The notes under the pieces: model-generated
Databases searched by the model: none
Told to the model about the DNA's origin: nothing
The model's input: the letters and a program-made list of their open reading frames with translations, nothing else
Program-made: the position numbers and the translations under genes
Shown here: positions 1 to 6,026 of the stretch, one piece after another
Layout of the letters: every line of letters begins with the position of its first letter
How positions within the stretch are numbered: position 1 is the first letter of the stretch
Assembly (NCBI GenBank): GCA_902805805.1
Contig: CADCUE010000251.1
Span: forward strand, 1-7,501
DNA from: an uncultured Frankineae bacterium
Lineage (GTDB): Bacteria > Actinomycetota > Actinomycetes > Mycobacteriales > SCTD01
Reading direction: 5' to 3'
Length of the DNA: 7,501 nucleotides

Positions 1-1
1 C

Positions 2-1306
2 CTGCGCGCGTTCTCCGGTGCCTGCGGCGTCTCCGACGAGGTGACCGACCCTGCTGAGCTGGCCCTGTCCGAGGTCGTGACCAACGTGGTGCTGCACGCC
101 CACACCGCCTTCGAGGTCGTCGTCGCCCTGGACGACCACGGGCGGCTGCGGGTGGAGGTGACCGACTCCAACCCCCAGCTGCCCGTGCAGAGGCACTACG
201 CCGGCCAGGCCACGACGGGGCGTGGCATGGAGCTCGTCGCCGCCATGACCGAGGACTGCGGCGTGCAGGCCCGTGGGACGAGCGGCAAGACCGTGTGGTT
301 CGTCGTGCGGGCGACGGACCAGGGGGACGCCGACGGATCGGGCGCGACGGCCGACTGGGACATCGACCCGGTGCAGGCGGCCGAGTCGGCCGCGGGCCAG
401 GAGAGCGTGGTGCTGCTCGGCCTGCCCTCGACGCTGTGGCTCGCTGCCCGGCAGCACCACGACGCGGTGATGCGCGAGCTGGCTCTGTACGCCGCGGAGC
501 ACCCGCTGTCGACCGTGACGCCGGAGCGGATCGCGCTGGCCGACCGGGCCCGTGCGTGGATCTCGGCCCACCTCGTCGCCGAGCTCGACCGGCGAGCCCG
601 GTCCGCGGGGGAGGCCGGGTCGGGTCAGCCCGCGTCGTCCGGTCGGACGCCACCGCCCCACCTCGAGCGGCCCGGACGGCCGGCAGGCATCGACCTCGTG
701 CTCGCCGTCCCGGCTGACGCGGCCGCGGCGTTCGGCGCGATGCAGGACGTGCTGGACACCGCCGAGCAGCTGGCGGTCGCCGGGCTGCTGCTGGCGCGTC
801 CCGCCCTGCCGGAGATCGTCGCGCTGCGCGACTGGGCCTGCGAGCAGGCCATCGCCCAGTTGTCGGGGGTCGCGCCGTCGCGCTGGTCCGGCACCGACCA
901 GGAGCGCTTCACCGTCGAGGTCCGCGACCGGGCCGGGGCGGCGGCCCCGGACTGGGACGCCGGCGTCGTCACCGACAGCGCACGCGGAGCCGTCGCCGGG
1001 GACGACTCGAACCGCATCCTGGCGATCAGCCGGAGCCTGGCCGCGGCGCTCGGCTGGGCGGTGGACGACCTGGTGGGCCGGCGGGTCGTCGCGCTCATCC
1101 CCCCTGAGCTGCGCGAGGCGCACGTCGCCGGGTTCACGCGGCACCTCACGACCGGCGAGACGCACGTCCTCGGGGTTCCGCTGCAGCTGCCGGTCCTGCG
1201 TGCGGACGGCACCACGGTGCTGTGCGACGTCCTCATCGAGGCGTTGCCGCCGACCACCGGTCGGCGCGTCTACGTCGCCTGGATCGAGCCGGTCGCCGAG
1301 AGTTGA
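2..1306 (+). CDS. ATP-binding (anti-sigma kinase-like HATPase) protein with C-terminal PAS domain, 5' partial
   Basis: The frame is already open at position 2, and the conserved N-box follows almost at once, so the true start lies upstream of the window. The GTG at 41 is unlikely to be the start because it would cut off the first helix of the ATPase fold. Numbering from that GTG: residues 1-91 are a GHKL/HATPase_c domain of the RsbW/SpoIIAB type, with an N-box (LSEVVTNVVLHAH, residues 9-21) and a GRGMELV box (60-66) followed by GKTVWFVV (82-89). Residues 120-190 and 218-290 are mostly helical and resemble the middle part of other actinobacterial ATP-binding/PAS regulators; they are separated by a Pro/Gly/Ser-rich linker (190-216). 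Residues about 312-416 look like a PAS sensor domain. Expected role: cytoplasmic sensor kinase that binds or phosphorylates a STAS protein or sigma factor. The G1 position reads DSN rather than the classical DxG, so kinase activity is uncertain. A STAS gene lies 112 bp downstream on the same strand. [No confidence was given for this entry; the 0 is a placeholder.]. Confidence 0.
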   Translation: MRAFSGACGVSDEVTDPAELALSEVVTNVVLHAHTAFEVVVALDDHGRLRVEVTDSNPQLPVQRHYAGQATTGRGMELVAAMTEDCGVQARGTSGKTVWFVVRATDQGDADGSGATADWDIDPVQAAESAAGQESVVLLGLPSTLWLAARQHHDAVMRELALYAAEHPLSTVTPERIALADRARAWISAHLVAELDRRARSAGEAGSGQPASSGRTPPPHLERPGRPAGIDLVLAVPADAAAAFGAMQDVLDTAEQLAVAGLLLARPALPEIVALRDWACEQAIAQLSGVAPSRWSGTDQERFTVEVRDRAGAAAPDWDAGVVTDSARGAVAGDDSNRILAISRSLAAALGWAVDDLVGRRVVALIPPELREAHVAGFTRHLTTGETHVLGVPLQLPVLRADGTTVLCDVLIEALPPTTGRRVYVAWIEPVAES

Positions 1307-1358
1307 CGAGCCGGCCCCTGTACGCGGTCGCCGGGCCGGGGCACGCCGCCGATGAGTC

Positions 1359-1374
1359 CCGCCCCTGAGGGCGG
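1359..1374 (+). other. GC-rich hairpin after the HATPase/PAS gene
   Basis: CCGCCC (1359-1364) pairs perfectly with GGGCGG (1369-1374) around a CTGA loop. The next bases are TCTTGT, so there is no real U tract. It may be a weak terminator for the upstream gene or part of a leader structure for the STAS gene. Its 3' arm plus one base (GGGCGGT, 1369-1375) can instead pair with ACCGCCC at 1400-1406 in the next hairpin, so the two structures could be mutually exclusive. Confidence 0.4.
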
Positions 1375-1381
1375 TCTTGTA

Positions 1382-1411
1382 CCTCGGGCGGCGGTCGGGA
1401 CCGCCCCGAGG
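1382..1411 (+). promoter_or_regulatory. Hairpin overlapping the STAS gene ribosome binding site
   Basis: CCTCGG (1382-1387) pairs with CCGAGG (1406-1411), and GGCGGT (1390-1395) pairs with ACCGCC (1400-1405) around a CGGG loop, leaving a 2-nt bulge on the 5' side: about 12 base pairs in 30 nt. The Shine-Dalgarno sequence GAGGAGG is at 1408-1414, 4 nt before the ATG at 1419, so its first four bases are inside the stem. If the hairpin forms in the mRNA it should lower translation of the STAS gene. It could equally be the terminator of the upstream gene. High GC makes chance hairpins common, so a regulatory function is inferred. Confidence 0.4.
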
Positions 1412-1418
1412 AGGCGGC

Positions 1419-1772
1419 ATGGGCTCGACCCTGGAGCTCCGCCTGCGCTGTCCGCTGACCGAGGCGGCGGTCGTGCGGACCTGCGAGGTGCTGCAGAGCA
1501 GGCTGGCGGGCGGTGGGGTGCGCACGGTCGTCTGCCACCTGGACCGGGTGCCCGCAGACCTGCTGGCGGTCGACGCGCTGGCGCGCGTGGCGCTCGTCGC
1601 CCGTCGCGCGGGGGTGCTCCTGGAGCTGCGGGGCTGCGGACGCGACCTGGCCTCGCTGCTGCAGCTCGTGGGGCTGACCGGGCCGCTGCGGGCGCCTCCC
1701 GTCGCAGGCGGCCGCACGGACGCCGGGGCGTCAGGACGCCAGACCGCGCTCGACCATGTCGAGCAGCCGTGA
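1419..1772 (+). CDS. STAS-domain protein (anti-sigma antagonist-like / MlaB-like)
   Basis: 117 aa, cytoplasmic. I chose the ATG at 1419 because GAGGAGG (1408-1414) sits at good spacing; an in-frame TTG at 1377 lies inside the leader hairpins and lacks a ribosome binding site. Residues 5-90 fit one STAS domain: a first strand (TLELRLR), a helix (LTEAAVVRTCEVLQSRLA), a strand VRTVVCHLD (34-42), the switch region LAVDALARVALVARRAG (49-65), a strand VLLELRGC (66-73) and the closing LASLLQLVGL (77-86). After residue 90 the tail is unstructured. STAS proteins of this kind bind HATPase anti-sigma kinases, and the gene follows such a kinase. At the position where SpoIIAA-type proteins carry the phosphorylated serine (D-S-S-G), this protein has D52-A53-L54, so classical phosphoregulation is unlikely. 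The last 42 bp overlap the 3' end of the convergent TetR gene. Confidence 0.75.
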   Translation: MGSTLELRLRCPLTEAAVVRTCEVLQSRLAGGGVRTVVCHLDRVPADLLAVDALARVALVARRAGVLLELRGCGRDLASLLQLVGLTGPLRAPPVAGGRTDAGASGRQTALDHVEQP

Positions 1773-2381
1773 GCCGAGGGCCTCGACGGTCGAGGCGTCC
1801 AGGCTGCGCAGCGGACCGGTGAGCAGCAGCGTCGCCAGTCCGTGCACCGCCGACCAGGCGAGCAGGTCGGCGCCCGGACGGTGCGCGGCGGGCAGTGCCC
1901 CGGCAGCGACCAGGGCGTCGAGGGCGTCCCCGAGCAGCTCGAAGGGCGTACGGCCACCCGGCCCGCGGCCGGCCGCGCTCGTCGCCTGCCGCAGGTCGGC
2001 GTTCACGGAGAAGGCGGTCCGGAACAGGCCCGGCTCAGCAGCGGCGAACCGCAGGTATCCCGTGCCCACGGCGCGCAGCGCGGCCACGGCGGCGGCCCGG
2101 CGGTCGGCCGTCGGAGGGCGACGGGCCAGCTCGGCCTCCATGGCCCCGGCCACGCGCGACTGGGCGACCAGCGCGACCGCTCCCAGCAGGGCGTCCCGGT
2201 CGGTGAAGTGCCGGTACGCGGCGTTCGGGGTCACCCCGGCGTGCCGGGTGGCGGCTCGGAGCACCACCGCGTCCGGGCCGCCCGTACGTGCCAGCTCGAC
2301 ACCGGCGTCGAGCAGCGCGCGGCGCAGGTCGCCGTGGTGGTAGGCGCCCGCCAGTTGAGTCGGCCCGACCCCTGTCGCCAC
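1731..2381 (-). CDS. TetR/AcrR family transcriptional regulator, WHG-type C-terminal domain
   Basis: 216 aa with a GTG start at 2381, preceded by GGAGGG (2390-2385, minus strand; spacing short at 3 nt). The frame stays open further upstream, but that part is low-complexity and crosses the sigma gene start, so it is not used. N-terminal DNA-binding domain: AYHHGDLRRALLDAGVELA (residues 13-31) is the first helix, and the helix-turn-helix with its recognition helix is around LRAATRHAGVTPNAAYRHF (41-59). The C-terminal half has the AWSAVHGLATLLLTGPL segment (175-191), the WHG signature of the TetR_C_33 ligand-binding domain; the ligand cannot be predicted. The gene diverges from the ECF sigma gene and a palindromic operator lies in the gap, so autorepression and control of the sigma gene are likely. 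Its 3' end overlaps the STAS gene by 42 bp. Confidence 0.88.
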   Translation of the reverse strand: MATGVGPTQLAGAYHHGDLRRALLDAGVELARTGGPDAVVLRAATRHAGVTPNAAYRHFTDRDALLGAVALVAQSRVAGAMEAELARRPPTADRRAAAVAALRAVGTGYLRFAAAEPGLFRTAFSVNADLRQATSAAGRGPGGRTPFELLGDALDALVAAGALPAAHRPGADLLAWSAVHGLATLLLTGPLRSLDASTVEALGSRLLDMVERGLAS

Positions 2382-2401
2382 GGTCCCTCCATGTGTACGG
2401 T
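2372..2401 (+). promoter_or_regulatory. Putative promoter of the ECF sigma gene
   Basis: A TACGGT box at 2396-2401 fits the actinobacterial TANNNT -10 pattern. A weak -35-like CTGTCG at 2372-2377 gives an 18-bp spacer. The predicted start of transcription would be near 2408, leaving a leader of about 38 nt with AGGGGGG (2435-2441) before the ATG at 2446. The -10 box lies inside the palindromic operator. Found by eye only. Confidence 0.35.
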
Positions 2402-2408
2402 GTCCACA
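2392..2408. promoter_or_regulatory. Palindromic operator, probable TetR binding site
   Basis: The sequence TGTGTACGGTGTCCACA has two 7-bp arms (TGTGTAC and GTCCACA) that match as an inverted repeat at 6 of 7 positions around a 3-bp centre (GGT). Length and symmetry suit a TetR-family dimer. It starts 11 bp upstream of the TetR start codon, next to its ribosome binding site, and covers the predicted -10 box of the divergent sigma gene. Binding here could block both genes. The palindrome is seen; the assignment to this TetR is inferred from position. Confidence 0.6.
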
Positions 2409-2445
2409 CAAGCGAACCACGTCGTCGTCGTCGCAGGGGGGTCGG

Positions 2446-3438
2446 ATGGCCGGCACAGTCACCGTCGAGCACCGCAGCCGGGTCGCCGACGAGGATCTCG
2501 AGCGACACCGCAGGGAGCTCACGGCGTACTGCTACCGCATGCTCGGCTCGGGCTTCGACGCCGAGGACGCCGTGCAGGAGACGATGGTGCGCGCCTGGCG
2601 GGCCGCGGACCGCTTCGACGGCCGGTCGAGCCTGCGCTCCTGGCTCTACCGCATCGCGACGAACGTCTGCTTCGACGCGCTCAACGGCCGGCGCAGCCGC
2701 GCGTTGCCGATGGACATGTCCGCCGACCCGTCGGCGCCGGTGATGGCCTCGCTCGGCGCGCCCCTGCCGGAGACCACCTGGGTGGAGCCGGTCCCGGACG
2801 GCAGCGTGCTGCCCGACAGCGCTGATCCGGCCGAGCTCCTGGTCGCCCGCGAGTCGGTGCGCCTGGCCTTCGTCGCCGCGCTGCAGCACCTGCCGCCGCG
2901 GCAGCGGGCGGTGCTCGTGCTGCGGGAGGTCCTGCGCTGGAAGGCCGACGAGGTGGCGGAGCTGCTCGACACCTCGGTCGCGTCGGTCAACAGCGCGCTG
3001 CAGCGGGCGCGCGCCACGCTGGCCGGCCGGGCGCCGCTCGGCACCGCTCCCGACCCGCTCGACGAGGAGCACACGGCGCTCCTGCGCCGCTACGTCGAGG
3101 CCTTCGAGCGCTACGACATCACCGCGCTGGTGGCTCTGCTGCACGAGGACGCGACGCAGTGCATGCCGCCGTGGTCGCTGTGGCTGTCGGGTCCCACCGA
3201 CATCGGGGAGTGGCACACCGGCCCGGGCGGAGGGTGCCGCGGCTCGCGGATGATCGAGGTCCGGACCAACGGCACGACCGGCTTCGCGCAGTACAAGCCC
3301 AGCGCCTCGGGTGATCGCCTCGAGCCCTGGGCGGTGCACCTTCTCGAGGTGGCCGACGGCCGGATCACCTCCATCACGAACTTCGTCGGCCCGCGCCTGT
3401 TCACGCTGTTCGGCCTGCCGGACCACCTCGAGCGCTGA
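2446..3438 (+). CDS. ECF RNA polymerase sigma factor, SigG/SigX5-type, with SnoaL-like C-terminal domain
   Basis: 330 aa; ATG at 2446 with AGGGGGG (2435-2441) upstream. Sigma region 2 spans about residues 20-85, including FDAEDAVQETMVRAWR (37-52) for core binding and SSLRSWLYRIATNVCFDAL (61-79). A long linker (86-137) follows. Region 4 spans about 138-192, with LPPRQRAVLVLREVLRWKADEV and the helix-turn-helix segment LLDTSVASVNSALQRARATL (173-192). Residues 205-326 form a SnoaL-like (NTF2 fold) domain with the family-typical MPPWSLWLSGP stretch (240-250). It should direct RNA polymerase to a stress or metabolite regulon. In sigma groups carrying such a tail, the tail tunes activity in place of an anti-sigma factor, and none is encoded next to this gene. 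It is divergent from a TetR gene and shares its operator region, so transcriptional derepression by a ligand is the likely switch. The inducing signal is unknown. Confidence 0.9.
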   Translation: MAGTVTVEHRSRVADEDLERHRRELTAYCYRMLGSGFDAEDAVQETMVRAWRAADRFDGRSSLRSWLYRIATNVCFDALNGRRSRALPMDMSADPSAPVMASLGAPLPETTWVEPVPDGSVLPDSADPAELLVARESVRLAFVAALQHLPPRQRAVLVLREVLRWKADEVAELLDTSVASVNSALQRARATLAGRAPLGTAPDPLDEEHTALLRRYVEAFERYDITALVALLHEDATQCMPPWSLWLSGPTDIGEWHTGPGGGCRGSRMIEVRTNGTTGFAQYKPSASGDRLEPWAVHLLEVADGRITSITNFVGPRLFTLFGLPDHLER

Positions 3439-3446
3439 CGGGAGCA

Positions 3447-3482
3447 CCGCTGCGGGGCCGCCGCGGGCCCGGCACGCAGCGG
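3447..3482 (+). terminator. Strong hairpin terminator after the sigma gene
   Basis: Nine bases after the stop codon, CCGCTGCG (3447-3454) pairs perfectly with CGCAGCGG (3475-3482). Inside it GGGCC (3455-3459) pairs with GGCCC (3466-3470), giving about 13 base pairs. No U tract follows, which is common for terminators in GC-rich actinobacteria. Confidence 0.55.
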
Positions 3483-3494
3483 GAAGCGGCGCAG

Positions 3495-3500
3495 TACGGT
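3495..3500 (+). promoter_or_regulatory. Possible -10 box for the RNB exoribonuclease gene
   Basis: TACGGT matches the TANNNT -10 pattern and lies between the sigma gene terminator and the exoribonuclease start, 69 nt before the GTG. No convincing -35 is visible. A hairpin with perfect 7-bp arms, GGCGCCG (3510-3516) and CGGCGCC (3528-3534), would fall in the resulting leader. Confidence 0.25.
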
Positions 3501-3557
3501 CGTCGCGGGGGCGCCGTCCTGCCGACGCGGCGCCTGCTGCGCCGGGCGGTGCCCGTC

Positions 3558-3564
3558 GAGGAGA
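3558..3564 (+). promoter_or_regulatory. Ribosome binding site deciding the RNB gene start
   Basis: GAGGAGA lies 5 nt before the GTG at 3570, ideal spacing. The earlier in-frame GTG at 3549 has no comparable site, so 3570 is the likely start. Confidence 0.7.
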
Positions 3565-3569
3565 TCCGC

Positions 3570-5651
3570 GTGTCCCAGCCTGACCCCCGCCCGCGCCGGC
3601 GGGGTCCCGCGGCCCGCACCGCCGCGCCGTCGTCGGTCGCGAGCCGCACCGGCACCTTCCGGCCGCACGTGCGCGGCTTCGGCTTCGTCGACTTCGCCGA
3701 GCCGCACCACGCGGCCGGCGGCGCCGCGGTGACCTCCTGCTTCGTCCCGCCGCCGCTGACCGGCCCGCTGCTGGACGGCGACCTCGTACGCGCGTCGTTC
3801 GTCGTGGAGGAGGACGGCCGGGGGACCGCCAGCGGCGTCGAGCTGCTCGAGCGCAGCCGCGTCGAGGTGTTCGGCGTCGTCGAGGAGGGCCTGGTGCTGC
3901 GGGTGGACCCGCACGTCGGCTCGGGCCGGTGGGCGCTGCAGGGGCGGGTGGAGGACCTGCCCGTCGGCACGGCGGTGCTCGCCGACATCACGGGCGACCG
4001 GACCGCCGACCCCTCGGACGAGTGGGACGACCCGACGGACGCGGACGCGCTGCTGGAGCGGGTGCGCGTACGCCACCGCCTGCCGGCGTCGCACCCGGCC
4101 GAGGTGCTCGCCGAGGCCGACGCCCAGGCGTCGCGGCTGCCCGGCGCCGGGCGGCGCCGGGGCCGGGACCCGCTGGCCCGCCGCGACCTGCGCGAGCAGA
4201 CGACCTTCACCATCGACGCACCCAGCTCGCGCGACCTCGACGACGCCCTGTCGGTCTTCCCCGCCGACCCGGACGGCGGCATCCGGGTGTGCGTGCACAT
4301 CGCGGACGTCGCGGCGCACGTGCGTCCGGGGACGCTCGTCGACGCGGAGGCCCGGCGGGCCGCCACGAGCGTCTACCTGCCCGGCTGGACCCGGCCGATG
4401 CTGCCGAACCGCCTGAGCGACGACGCCCTGAGCCTGGTGCCCGACGCCGACCGGGACGCGCTGACCGTGGAGCTGCGCATCGCGGCGGACGGCGAGATCA
4501 CCGCCGCTGACGTCTACGCCAGCCGGATCCGGTCGGACGTCCGGCTGTCGTACGAGACGGCCGCGCAGGTCCTCGCCGGGACCCCGACCGAGGAGGTCGC
4601 CGCCCCGGTCGTGGAGGCGCTGAGGTGGCTGCGGACGGCGGCGGCGCGGCTCGGCGTGCAGCGGCTGCGGCGCGGTGGCGTCGAGGCGCGGCGGGTGGAG
4701 CCGGAGCTCGCCGTCGAGGTGGTGGAGGGCGTCGCCGAGCAGGTCGCCGCGACGCCGTCCAACCCGGCGAACCTGCTCATCGAGCGGCTGATGGTGGCGG
4801 CCAACGAGTCGGTGGCCGGCTGGCTGGTCGACCGCGGGCTGCCAGGTGTCTTCCGGGTGCACCCGCCGCCCGGACCGGACGCCGCACCGGCGCTCGAGGC
4901 GTTCTGCGCCGCCGCGGGGTTCCACCCCGGCTTCGGCAGCACGCTCACCCCGCTGGGGCTGTCGGCCCTGTCGTCGCAGCTGGACGCGGCCGCCGACGAG
5001 ACGTCGGCCGCGGTGTGGGACGTGCTGCTGGGCTTCCTCGGCCGCGCCACCTACACGCCGACGGCGGGGCTGCACTTCGGCCTGTCCTCGCCCGGCTACG
5101 TGCACTTCACCAGCCCGCTGCGCCGCTACGCCGACCTGGTCGTGCACCGCACCGTGCACGCCTTCCTGGCCGGTGACCGGTCCCCGGCCGCCTATCCCGC
5201 GCACGCCGAGCTGGTGGAGCTGTGCGCGCACCTCGACGCGGCGACGCGGACCGCGGCGATGGCCGAGCGGCAGATGCGCAAGGCGCTGTGGCTCGTCACG
5301 CTGGCCCGCGCGGTGGCGGAGGACCCGCGGGCCCGCTTCTCCGGTCGGGTCACCGGTGTCGGGGCGAAGGGGCTGTTCGTGACCCTCGACGGCTCCCACG
5401 TCAGCGGCATGGTCACCCTGCGCTCGCTGCCCGGTCGCGGGTGGCGGGAGAGCCCCGACGGGCTGTCGCTGGTCGACGGAGCCGGGCACCGGCACGGGTA
5501 CGGCGACGCCGTCACCGTCGAGGTGGACAGCGCCGACGTCGAGTCGGGCCAGCTCGAGCTGCGGCTCGTGCCGTCGGCGCGCGCGGCGTCGGGTGCGCCC
5601 GCCGGCCGGGCCCGCCGGCGGACGGCGCCCGCCGTACCCGCTGGTCGGTAG
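3570..5651 (+). CDS. RNB-domain 3'-5' exoribonuclease (RNase II/RNase R family)
   Basis: 693 aa from the GTG at 3570. It degrades single-stranded RNA from the 3' end in the cytoplasm, releasing nucleoside monophosphates (family knowledge). Residues 1-25 are a disordered Arg/Pro-rich lead. Residues about 26-110 look like a cold-shock/OB fold (SRTGTFRPHVRGFGFVDF, 25-42). The catalytic RNB domain spans about 206-545, with TIDAPSSRDLDDALS (214-228): D216, D222, D224 and D225 have the same spacing as the four metal-binding aspartates of E. coli RNase II. Further family motifs are NLLIERLMVAANESVA (401-416) and HFTSPLRRYADLVVHR (512-527), with the conserved arginines. An S1 RNA-binding domain follows at about 590-668, then a short Arg-rich tail. 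The length is between RNase II (644 aa) and RNase R (about 813 aa in E. coli), and there is no N-terminal helix-turn-helix. The gene appears monocistronic: a terminator precedes it and a convergent gene follows. Confidence 0.95.
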   Translation: MSQPDPRPRRRGPAARTAAPSSVASRTGTFRPHVRGFGFVDFAEPHHAAGGAAVTSCFVPPPLTGPLLDGDLVRASFVVEEDGRGTASGVELLERSRVEVFGVVEEGLVLRVDPHVGSGRWALQGRVEDLPVGTAVLADITGDRTADPSDEWDDPTDADALLERVRVRHRLPASHPAEVLAEADAQASRLPGAGRRRGRDPLARRDLREQTTFTIDAPSSRDLDDALSVFPADPDGGIRVCVHIADVAAHVRPGTLVDAEARRAATSVYLPGWTRPMLPNRLSDDALSLVPDADRDALTVELRIAADGEITAADVYASRIRSDVRLSYETAAQVLAGTPTEEVAAPVVEALRWLRTAAARLGVQRLRRGGVEARRVEPELAVEVVEGVAEQVAATPSNPANLLIERLMVAANESVAGWLVDRGLPGVFRVHPPPGPDAAPALEAFCAAAGFHPGFGSTLTPLGLSALSSQLDAAADETSAAVWDVLLGFLGRATYTPTAGLHFGLSSPGYVHFTSPLRRYADLVVHRTVHAFLAGDRSPAAYPAHAELVELCAHLDAATRTAAMAERQMRKALWLVTLARAVAEDPRARFSGRVTGVGAKGLFVTLDGSHVSGMVTLRSLPGRGWRESPDGLSLVDGAGHRHGYGDAVTVEVDSADVESGQLELRLVPSARAASGAPAGRARRRTAPAVPAGR

Positions 5652-5656
5652 TCGAT

Positions 5657-5678
5657 CCGGGGGTCCTGCCGGGCCCGG
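5657..5678. terminator. Possible bidirectional terminator between convergent genes
   Basis: The 35-bp gap between the convergent stop codons holds CCGGG (5657-5661) pairing with CCCGG (5674-5678) and a 10-bp perfect palindrome CCGGGCCCGG (5669-5678). The position suits a shared terminator, but stems are short and there is no U tract on either strand. Confidence 0.3.
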
Positions 5679-5686
5679 GCGGCGCG

Positions 5687-5935
5687 TCAGCCGGGCGGGA
5701 GCCAGTCGTCCAGGCCGAACACGAGCTCGCCGTCCTGCCACACCTCGAAGCTCGCGACCTGCAGGTCGACGTCGTAGTCCAGCGACCAGTGCGCGTCGGT
5801 CTGCAGCCGACCGGCAGCCGAGGCGAGCCAGGCCCGCGCCGCCCCGGCGGGCAGGCCGGCGTCCTGCAGCGCCTTGCAGACCTGCGCCTCCGTGGCCGTC
5901 GGGTCCGTGGCGGAGTAGGTCCCGGACGCGCGCAT
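5687..5935 (-). CDS. Small conserved-looking protein of unknown function
   Basis: 82 aa, ATG at 5935. I do not recognise a family. The N-terminal part (residues 14-45, EAQVCKALQDAGLPAGAARAW...) reads as two amphipathic helices. The C-terminal part (about 53-80, YDVDLQVASFEVWQDGELVFGLDDWLP) reads as two or three beta strands ending in an acidic, aromatic segment. No signal peptide or membrane segment; one cysteine (C20); net acidic. No Shine-Dalgarno sequence is visible, but a TAGCGT -10-like box ends 8 nt before the ATG, so the transcript may be leaderless. The gene is convergent with the RNB gene and divergent from the MscS gene. The alpha/beta pattern, sensible start and codon bias support a real gene, but no function can be assigned. 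Confidence 0.65.
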   Translation of the reverse strand: MRASGTYSATDPTATEAQVCKALQDAGLPAGAARAWLASAAGRLQTDAHWSLDYDVDLQVASFEVWQDGELVFGLDDWLPPG

Positions 5936-5943
5936 GGCGCAGA

Positions 5944-5949
5944 ACGCTA
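5944..5949 (-). promoter_or_regulatory. -10 box of a likely leaderless promoter (82-aa gene)
   Basis: On the minus strand TAGCGT runs from 5949 to 5944, with 8 nt between it and the A of the ATG at 5935. This is the spacing at which the start codon itself becomes the transcript 5' end, and no ribosome binding site is present. No good -35 is visible. Confidence 0.4.
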
Positions 5950-6013
5950 CTCGGCTGGAGGGTCCGCGTCCGCGTGACGGCGCGACGGGGCCGTCGCCGA
6001 GCGCTGCGGCGGG

Positions 6014-6019
6014 CAGGAT
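6014..6019 (+). promoter_or_regulatory. -10 box of a likely leaderless promoter (MscS gene)
   Basis: CAGGAT, one base from the TANNNT pattern, ends 7 nt before the ATG at 6027. This fits leaderless transcription and favours that ATG over the in-frame ATG at 6018, which overlaps the box. An alternative reading is that GGCAGG (6012-6017) acts as a Shine-Dalgarno sequence at 9-nt spacing. Confidence 0.35.
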
Positions 6020-6026
6020 GGACGTC

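Noticed and set aside
2382..2522. 47-residue N-terminal extension of the TetR protein
   Set aside because: It is low-complexity, would overlap the sigma gene start, and the GTG at 2381 with GGAGGG upstream gives a normal TetR length.
2035..3447. Minus-strand frame of 470 codons across the sigma gene
   Set aside because: Antisense shadow of the sigma and TetR coding regions; compositionally biased, no recognisable domain.
5969..6017. Upstream starts for the MscS gene (frame open from 5934)
   Set aside because: The added residues are Arg/Pro/Ala-rich and not MscS-like, and they overlap the divergent promoter region.
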